Shown: positions 15,798 to 20,663 of the stretch, in pieces
Layout of the letters: every line of letters starts with the position of its first letter
How positions within the stretch are numbered: the stretch's first letter is position 1
Virus record (IMG/VR): IMGVR_UViG_3300008012_000254
Span: 1-20,663 of that record
DNA: 20,663 nucleotides
Source of the DNA: a virus
Direction: 5' to 3' (one strand)
Program-made: the position numbers and the translations under genes
Notes under the pieces: generated by a model
What the model was told of the DNA's origin: nothing
What the model saw: only the letters and a program-made list of their open reading frames with translations
Database searches by the model: none

Positions 15798-16556
15798 TTA
15801 GAACAGACTAGACCGTGCCAACTTATCAGCAATCTGCTGTCTGTAGGCGGGGTCTTTAGCGTATCTAGGGTCACCCATAGCAGCAGTTAATTCTGCATTA
15901 CTAGAGAACTTCCCGCCTGTGGATACTGCGCCTGTACTACCTTCAATAAGGTTAGGTGCAGCCTCAGAACGATACCGTGCATTAAGACCTTGAATAGCAA
16001 GCCTAATCAAGTTAGGGTCTTGCGTTTCCATAGTTGCATTAAAAGCATCAATTTCATTGTCAGGTAGAGCATCTGCTGCCCAGCCTACTAGTTCTTGATA
16101 CTGTTCTGAACCCCCTACTAGGGAGTGCATTTCGGATTGTACTTGTTGGGACATAGCTTCTTGCCCAGCAATCCACTGATCTACTACAGCTTCAGGAAAC
16201 CCAGCTTCTTCCAAGGCTGCATAAGCATCCTCAGACAGTCCACCCAGTTCTGCGTACTCTTGCTGTAGTACGTCAAAGTCAATGCCGTTAGCACCAAGAA
16301 CCTCTGATACTTCAGAGGCACTGTGGTTTGTTACGTCTTCATCAACTTCTTCTTGTTCTTCCTGCTGAGGCTGGCCTAGCTTACCCTCTAATGCAGAGTA
16401 TGCCTTAGCCATTTCCTCAACTGATTTAAATTTCTCAGGTAGCCACTCAGGACGTTCAGGGTCTTGTTGAGTTCCCTCTACCTTAGCTAACATTTCGTTT
16501 ACATGCTCCTGAGATTCAGCAGCAGGTTCTTGATAAGTGTTTACGGTTTCAGCCAT
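15798..16556 (-). CDS. capsid assembly scaffolding protein (T7 gp9-like)
   Basis: A 252-residue, strongly acidic, Glu/Gln/Ala-rich protein. The segment RPEWLPEKFKSVEEMAKAYS followed by ALEGKLGQ (about 34-63) is the common N-terminal motif of phage scaffolding proteins. The C-terminal part FSSNAELTAAMGDPRYAKDP with YRQQIADKLARS is also family-typical and would bind the capsid shell. Length is a little under T7 gp9 (307). It drives procapsid assembly and leaves before maturation. Its ATG directly abuts the portal stop codon, with no gap, so it is translationally coupled to the portal gene. Confidence 0.9.
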   Translation of the reverse strand: MAETVNTYQEPAAESQEHVNEMLAKVEGTQQDPERPEWLPEKFKSVEEMAKAYSALEGKLGQPQQEEQEEVDEDVTNHSASEVSEVLGANGIDFDVLQQEYAELGGLSEDAYAALEEAGFPEAVVDQWIAGQEAMSQQVQSEMHSLVGGSEQYQELVGWAADALPDNEIDAFNATMETQDPNLIRLAIQGLNARYRSEAAPNLIEGSTGAVSTGGKFSSNAELTAAMGDPRYAKDPAYRQQIADKLARSSLF

Positions 16557-18119
16557 TTAACTCATTTGCTCCATAGCTTGTTGTACTTGTTCTGGGTCAA
16601 CTGCTCCCGCAATTGCTGGTGCTGCTTTCTGCAATGCACCTGCCCCCGCCTGTTCCAGCATCTGTTGTTGCATCATTTGCTGTTGCATCATCTGTTCCTG
16701 AGCCTTCTGTTCTTCTGACTTAATAAGTCCAGAGGTATCAATACCAAGTGATGCAGCTAGTCTATCAATGTAGTCACCTAAGTTCATTTCATTGGCAATA
16801 ACTTCTGGGCCTAGTGGCTGAAGATACTGTAAGAATGAAGCTAGTTTGTTTAAGTCTTGCCCACGGCCTAGTGCTTCAATACCTGTTACTACTGTAGGCT
16901 TGACACTATCCTTAGGCATCTTAGGCATCTTACCCTGCTTCTGAAGCAAGTTAAGAAGTAGGTTAATCAATGGTAGTTGGAACTCCTGAGACAGAATAGA
17001 GTATACACCACCAAGGGCTGTCTCTAGTTCCTGTGCCATGAAGCGTACTTCTTCTGCTGTCACTCTCTCTGCTGATCTTTGTACAGAGGAGTTAAGTAGG
17101 AAGGCAGCACCAAGTCTGTCGTTAATCATCTGCATAGTCTCAAGAGCTACACGGAAGTCACCACCCTTCTGTACCTGTAGGGTAGACACATCATTACTGT
17201 CACCCTGTAGGAACGCACCGTTAGGTGCGGCAGAAAGGTCTTTAGTCTTTGTAGTACCGTTAGGACGTACAAGAAACAACACCTTTGCTGAAGCTGCGCT
17301 GCCCTGTACGATAGCTTTAGTCAAAGCTTCTAGGCTGCGTAGGTCACCAATGTATTCCTCAATGAAGCCACGCCCATAGTCCTCACCATCAATACGAATA
17401 AACCGTAGTGGAATGAAGGGGTTTTGATCTTCCTTAAACATACCCTTAGTAGACTCAAGCAATATCCCAGATACTTCTTGGATAACCTCAAAGCCTTTGG
17501 GTGTGCGAGTCACTCTTGTATATAGATCATGGCTCTTAACTGGTGTTTCTGATGGTGGTAGTTGTTCACGTACCTCATCAGGTAGTGTCTGAGGAGCCAT
17601 AGTCTCTTTGGTAATAATCTCTAGTACCTTGCCCATTGCGTCACGCTTAACAACATAACGGTCTGGTCTAAATACTTTCATCCCACCTTCCTTTGGCATA
17701 TATACCAGCGCATTACCAGTAACGATAAGCAGCTTTAGTGCCTCAAAGGTGGGTACACGGATTGACTTACCTTCAATCTCTTGCATTGCCGCACGTTCAA
17801 TACGTGCTAGACCTTCTTCTACCTGACCACGGTTATCACCTGCAATCTGTTGTAGATCAAAGTCATCAATAGTCAACCTAAAGAATGGGCTGTTAGGTGG
17901 TAGTAGGGCGAGAAGAAGCTTAGATGCAAGGTTGTTTACACCCCTCGCTCCAATGCCCTGATACGGTGTCGCATAGATAGATGAACTACTATGACCCTCT
18001 TCAGGCAAAAGAGTAGGAATAGTAAGCCTCGCCGCCTCACGGCCTCTCTCTAGGAAAGTATCTCTCTCTCCATTTAGTTGGCTGTAGCGTTTAGCTACTG
18101 TACCTACATCTTGTTCCAT
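16557..18119 (-). CDS. portal (head-tail connector) protein, T7 gp8-like
   Basis: A 520-residue protein, close to the 536 of T7 gp8. The N-terminal helix RYSQLNGERDTFLERGREAA with RLTIPTLLP, then YQGIGARGVNNLASKLLLALLPPN and PFFRLTID, is the clear signature of T7-type portals. The central part FIPLRFIRIDGEDYGRGFIE then EYIGDLRSLE, and LLNSSVQRSAERVTAEEVRF are also diagnostic. Twelve copies form the DNA entry ring at one capsid vertex. The C-terminus is Met/Gln-rich (QEQMMQQQMMQQQMLEQAG), a low-complexity barrel/tail seen in marine relatives. The start is supported by GAGGTACAATAA upstream. Confidence 0.95.
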   Translation of the reverse strand: MEQDVGTVAKRYSQLNGERDTFLERGREAARLTIPTLLPEEGHSSSSIYATPYQGIGARGVNNLASKLLLALLPPNSPFFRLTIDDFDLQQIAGDNRGQVEEGLARIERAAMQEIEGKSIRVPTFEALKLLIVTGNALVYMPKEGGMKVFRPDRYVVKRDAMGKVLEIITKETMAPQTLPDEVREQLPPSETPVKSHDLYTRVTRTPKGFEVIQEVSGILLESTKGMFKEDQNPFIPLRFIRIDGEDYGRGFIEEYIGDLRSLEALTKAIVQGSAASAKVLFLVRPNGTTKTKDLSAAPNGAFLQGDSNDVSTLQVQKGGDFRVALETMQMINDRLGAAFLLNSSVQRSAERVTAEEVRFMAQELETALGGVYSILSQEFQLPLINLLLNLLQKQGKMPKMPKDSVKPTVVTGIEALGRGQDLNKLASFLQYLQPLGPEVIANEMNLGDYIDRLAASLGIDTSGLIKSEEQKAQEQMMQQQMMQQQMLEQAGAGALQKAAPAIAGAVDPEQVQQAMEQMS

Positions 18120-18150
18120 TTATTGTACCTCATAATCAACACTTGTGATC

Positions 18151-18461
18151 TTAAGTCTTAGGTATATTTAAACCAGTACCACCAGAAGCACCAGCTACCT
18201 GTGCTGAACCCTGACCTAAAACGAGAGCCTTCTTGCCCCTACGTCTGCGGCGTTGTACACCTGCACCTGTTTCTACTGTAGTTGCTACTTCTTCTTCTTG
18301 TTGTTTAGCTGCGGCTGTAGATGGTGCAGCAGTAACTGAAGCAGGTTTACTAGGTGTACCACGTGCTTTTGCTTTACCACCCTGTACAGCATAGCTTGCT
18401 TTCTTAACTTGCTTTTTACAGCACGTGCAATTTTTCTAATTGGTTTCTTTACAGCACCCAT
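18151..18461 (-). CDS. gp7.3-like small virion protein, interrupted by an apparent -1 frameshift
   Basis: The ATG at 18461 has AGGGA (18473-18469) 7 bases upstream and opens MGAVKKPIRKIARAV, then the initial frame runs into unrelated sequence and a stop. The -1 frame continues without stops from the A-run at 18417-18413 to TAA at 18153-18151, giving QVKKASYAVQGGKAKARGTP, an Ala/Glu-rich middle, and a C-terminus RRRRRGKKALVLGQG...ASGGTGLNIPKT. With one more A in the run the gene would be a clean 103-codon frame reading ARAVKKQVKKASYA. The basic N-terminus and GKK...G-T-G-L-N-I end resemble T7 gp7.3, a small tail-assembly/virion protein encoded just before the portal. The downstream frame has no start codon of its own. 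Either a single-base deletion (sequencing or real) or recoding explains it. Confidence 0.75.
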
Positions 18462-18462
18462 G

Positions 18463-18687
18463 TTATGATCCCTGCCCTATCTGTAGTCCCGAACCAGTAC
18501 TGCCTGTTTGTAAGGATGTATCAGTTGTAACTTTTAATTGTTTCTTACCCTTTTGCTTCTTCTTAATACCCATTGCTGGGGTTTCTTCGTCAGCCATCTC
18601 CAAGTCAGGTGTCTTCTGTACTGCTGTAACTGGACGTGCTACCTGTGGTGGGGGTGCTGGCATTTTAGGTCTGAACATTCCACCCAT
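18463..18687 (-). CDS. small Pro-rich gp7.3-like protein
   Basis: A 74-residue protein: a Pro-rich N-terminus MGGMFRPKMPAPPPQVARPV, an acidic middle (PDLEMADEETPAMG), a Lys-rich patch (KKKQKGKKQ) and a Gly/Ser-rich end (GSTGSGLQIGQGS). The end parallels that of the next gene: GKK-x-L followed by a Gly-rich run and G-L-(Q/N)-I, and I recall a similar ending in T7 gp7.3. It ends 1 base before the ATG of the frameshifted gene. A role as a small virion or tail-assembly protein is inferred from position and the shared tail. No domain with known activity is seen. Confidence 0.65.
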   Translation of the reverse strand: MGGMFRPKMPAPPPQVARPVTAVQKTPDLEMADEETPAMGIKKKQKGKKQLKVTTDTSLQTGSTGSGLQIGQGS

Positions 18688-18689
18688 AT

Positions 18690-18872
18690 TTAAAATTCCT
18701 CATAATCTTGGTTTTGTAATTCAACTAGTTTCTGTATCACGGACTGTTGCCCCCTAAGGAACCCAAGCTCCTCAGGGGTAATTTGATTATGCGGAAGTTT
18801 GTTTGGATACAGTTCTAATAACGTATTTAATAGTCCGTCAGTGATGTTGAAATCATTACCTAATACTTTCAT
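18690..18872 (-). CDS. small conserved protein of unknown function
   Basis: A 60-residue protein starting MKVLGNDFNITDGLLNTLLE and ending QKLVELQNQDYEEF. It looks wholly helical and mildly acidic. The LLNTLLELYPNKLP motif is, as I recall, seen in short hypothetical proteins before the portal gene of marine T7-like phages. It begins 28 bases after the reductase stop and is followed 2 bases later by the next small gene. Its upstream region has no strong Shine-Dalgarno sequence (GATAAATG), so expression may depend on coupling to the reductase. Function unknown. Confidence 0.65.
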   Translation of the reverse strand: MKVLGNDFNITDGLLNTLLELYPNKLPHNQITPEELGFLRGQQSVIQKLVELQNQDYEEF

Positions 18873-18900
18873 TTATCAAACTTTCGCTAATAGGGGTACT

Positions 18901-20663
18901 TTAGATATCTACCAACTCACATGCACCTGCTGTACAGGCTAGTGTCTGACTACCAGATGTAGTATCTTCCTTCTCATACAGGGATAGAGCAGCCCAGTCA
19001 ATAGACTCAGGCATCTGCTTCTTAAGTTCTTTGTACTGTTCCTTGTCAATCTCTTGATAGGGAGCCTGTGCGTAACTGTGGTCACTGTGGGGTAGGAATG
19101 AGATACCTGAACATATGTCAAAGTTCTCATAGACCCACGCACCCACTGCCATCCACTCTGCATCCTTGACTGTGATAGTCACAGATGGTTTGTGTTCACA
19201 CCAGTGTAGTGCGTAGTTCTTCCATAGTTCTAACTGCTGTAATGCAGTCATATCGTTACGAGTGACAGCACCTGAGGGTGACTTAGTAGGGAAGCTAAAC
19301 ACTGTGGTAGAGTCTGGCTTCATCACACATGGTTCAGCAGGGATACCACTGTCCTTCATAAACTGTGTTAGTGGGTCTTTGTTGTCACCCCTCACAGTAC
19401 GGATGTAGTACTCACTATGCCTTGCGTGGATACCAGAAGCAGTATCAGTTAGCTGCGACACAGTACCAGATGGTTTAACACAGGTGATAGCAGCAGAAGC
19501 AGGTACTCCAAGCTTGTCAGCATAGATACGGTTGACATCAATGGCCTGTGCCTTCAACTCTTTCAACCACTTTTTACTATCAACAGTCTTAGATAGTAAG
19601 TAGTTGTCCATGATACCTGTTAGTGATACACCAAGCAGACGTTCTTCTTCTGTATTCTTCTGCCAAATCTTACGTAAGTACGGCATCTTAGTGAAGGTAG
19701 ACTGTGCTGTGCCAAGGATGGTAGCCAGTCGAACCTTACGCCGTAAGTTTTCTAAGTCATCACCCTGCCTAACAACAACCTCTGTTAGATTACAGAATTG
19801 ATATGGCCTCAAGATAATCTCAGAACAAGGGTTGGTTCCCCACTCATGTCCTGTCTCTCTACGTCCATTCATCTCTACGTGCTTGTCGGCTGCTACACGT
19901 GAGAAGATACCACGCTCACCAGACTTAGACTCTACAAGGGACAACCACTCACGCATAAATCCTTCCATGTCAGGCTTGTCTGTGTAGGCTACAGAGTTAT
20001 TAGCTAACGCACGTTGACCCTCGTTCTCCCACCACTGACCTGACTTAGCGTGTGCCATACGTCCGTCACTGAGGTTAGACAGGCTAATCATAGCTGATCG
20101 GCGTACACCACCTACTACCACAACCTCACCAATCTTACACATGATATCGTGACACTCAATACTAGTAAGCTTACGTCCTGCTGCACCCTTGAACTTAGCC
20201 ACAACAAACTTGAACAAGTCATCAAGAGGCTCAGGTCCACTAGCTCTACCACCAAAGGTCTTAAGTCTAGCACCTGCTGGTCTAATCTTAGACAAGTCCC
20301 ACTTAGGGATGTCACCTGAGTACAGGTGTGACAGTAGCTTATGTAAAGCCCTAGCCCAACCTTCCTTGCTATCCTTAACTGCAATGACATCATCACTATA
20401 ATCTAATGCCTCAGGTATATCAGGAAGCTTGGCAATAGACTGACGTTCTACACTGAAGCCGACACCAGTACCACACAGTAAGATAAACATAGCCTCATCA
20501 AAGGCACGGATGTGATCCACTGGTAGGTAGCTACAGTTGTAGATGCAGGTGTTGTCACGATCTGCTGCTACCCCTGCTGTCATCAAGGCTCTCATGCTAG
20601 GCATCACCTCAAGGTTGATGATTGCTTCCTCAATCTCTTTTAAGTCTTTTGTAGGTAGACCAG
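18901..20663 (-). CDS. nrdJ: adenosylcobalamin-dependent (class II) ribonucleotide reductase, 5' end outside window
   Basis: The frame stays open to the right edge (GLPTKDLKEIEEAIINLE then PSMRALMTAG), so the internal GTG at 20607 is not the real start; 586 codons are visible of the roughly 740 usual for Lactobacillus-type reductases. MPSMRALMTAG, DNTCIYNCSYLPVD and GTGVGFSVERQ are family motifs. NPCSE (Cys codon 19827-19825, Glu 19821-19819) is the thiyl-radical Cys and general-base Glu site, and FCNLTE carries the second redox Cys. The end CTAGAC gives the mobile C-terminal CxxxxC pair (18936-18919). It reduces ribonucleotides to deoxyribonucleotides without oxygen or a small subunit, but needs coenzyme B12 from the host. 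It probably closes the DNA-metabolism region just before the virion genes. Confidence 0.93.
   Translation of the reverse strand, partial: GLPTKDLKEIEEAIINLEVMPSMRALMTAGVAADRDNTCIYNCSYLPVDHIRAFDEAMFILLCGTGVGFSVERQSIAKLPDIPEALDYSDDVIAVKDSKEGWARALHKLLSHLYSGDIPKWDLSKIRPAGARLKTFGGRASGPEPLDDLFKFVVAKFKGAAGRKLTSIECHDIMCKIGEVVVVGGVRRSAMISLSNLSDGRMAHAKSGQWWENEGQRALANNSVAYTDKPDMEGFMREWLSLVESKSGERGIFSRVAADKHVEMNGRRETGHEWGTNPCSEIILRPYQFCNLTEVVVRQGDDLENLRRKVRLATILGTAQSTFTKMPYLRKIWQKNTEEERLLGVSLTGIMDNYLLSKTVDSKKWLKELKAQAIDVNRIYADKLGVPASAAITCVKPSGTVSQLTDTASGIHARHSEYYIRTVRGDNKDPLTQFMKDSGIPAEPCVMKPDSTTVFSFPTKSPSGAVTRNDMTALQQLELWKNYALHWCEHKPSVTITVKDAEWMAVGAWVYENFDICSGISFLPHSDHSYAQAPYQEIDKEQYKELKKQMPESIDWAALSLYEKEDTTSGSQTLACTAGACELVDI

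Noticed and set aside
18772-18783. Minus-strand ATTACCCCTGA, an 11-base match to the C-rich stretch before the capsid gene (about 15688-15678)
   Set aside because: At 18772 it encodes Ile-Thr-Pro-Glu within a small gene, and the match does not extend further; two instances, one of them coding, are not enough to call a promoter motif.
20605-20607. GTG as start of the ribonucleotide reductase
   Set aside because: The frame remains open upstream to the window edge with family-like sequence, and more than 100 N-terminal residues would be missing; the gene is cut by the window.

Overview
This window is the virion-structure half of a T7-like podovirus genome (Autographiviridae-type architecture), shown on the reverse strand: every supported gene is on the minus strand, so transcription runs from base 20663 down to base 1. 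The order is the classical T7 class III order: portal, scaffold, major capsid, tail tubular A, tail tubular B, internal virion proteins (gp13-, gp14-, gp15- and gp16-like), then tail fibre genes. Genes are tightly packed, with start/stop overlaps of the TAATG and TGATG kind. An adenosylcobalamin-dependent ribonucleotide reductase directly upstream of the portal, together with the style of the small accessory proteins and tail-fibre cassettes, is typical of marine T7-like phages such as those of cyanobacteria, roseobacters and SAR11. The host cannot be named from this sequence.

Region by region, in transcription order. (1) 20663-18901: 5'-truncated class II ribonucleotide reductase (NrdJ), which supplies dNTPs. 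(2) 18872-18151: three small genes, one of unknown function followed by two proteins that share a basic/Gly-rich C-terminal signature with T7 gp7.3. The second of these two is interrupted by an apparent -1 frameshift at a run of five A residues. (3) 18119-14465: portal, scaffold and major capsid protein. A 211-base structured non-coding stretch sits just before the capsid gene and holds a T3/T7-like promoter sequence overlapping its Shine-Dalgarno site. A strong intrinsic terminator lies immediately after the capsid gene, an arrangement equivalent to phi10-gene10-Tphi in T7. (4) 14412-14046: a 36-codon basic microgene and an 84-codon conserved basic protein. (5) 14035-11112: tail tubular proteins A and B. 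(6) 11112-3084: ejection/internal virion proteins. The 1179-residue protein carries two peptidoglycan-degrading domains at its C-terminus, a GH24 muramidase and a TIGR02594/NlpC-P60-type cysteine peptidase. (7) 3074-65: tail fibre with a T7-type N-terminal anchor, followed by three small tail/receptor-binding-type genes. (8) 65-1: the first 21 codons of another gene running off the left edge.

Functionally, the reductase feeds replication. Portal, scaffold and capsid build the procapsid, the tubular proteins and fibres form the tail, and the internal proteins are ejected to cross the envelope and peptidoglycan. I see no tRNA, CRISPR array, insertion sequence or integrase, and no dramatic new system. 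The most unusual points are the frameshifted gp7.3-like gene, the doubly muralytic virion protein and the compact promoter-RBS-terminator control of the capsid gene.
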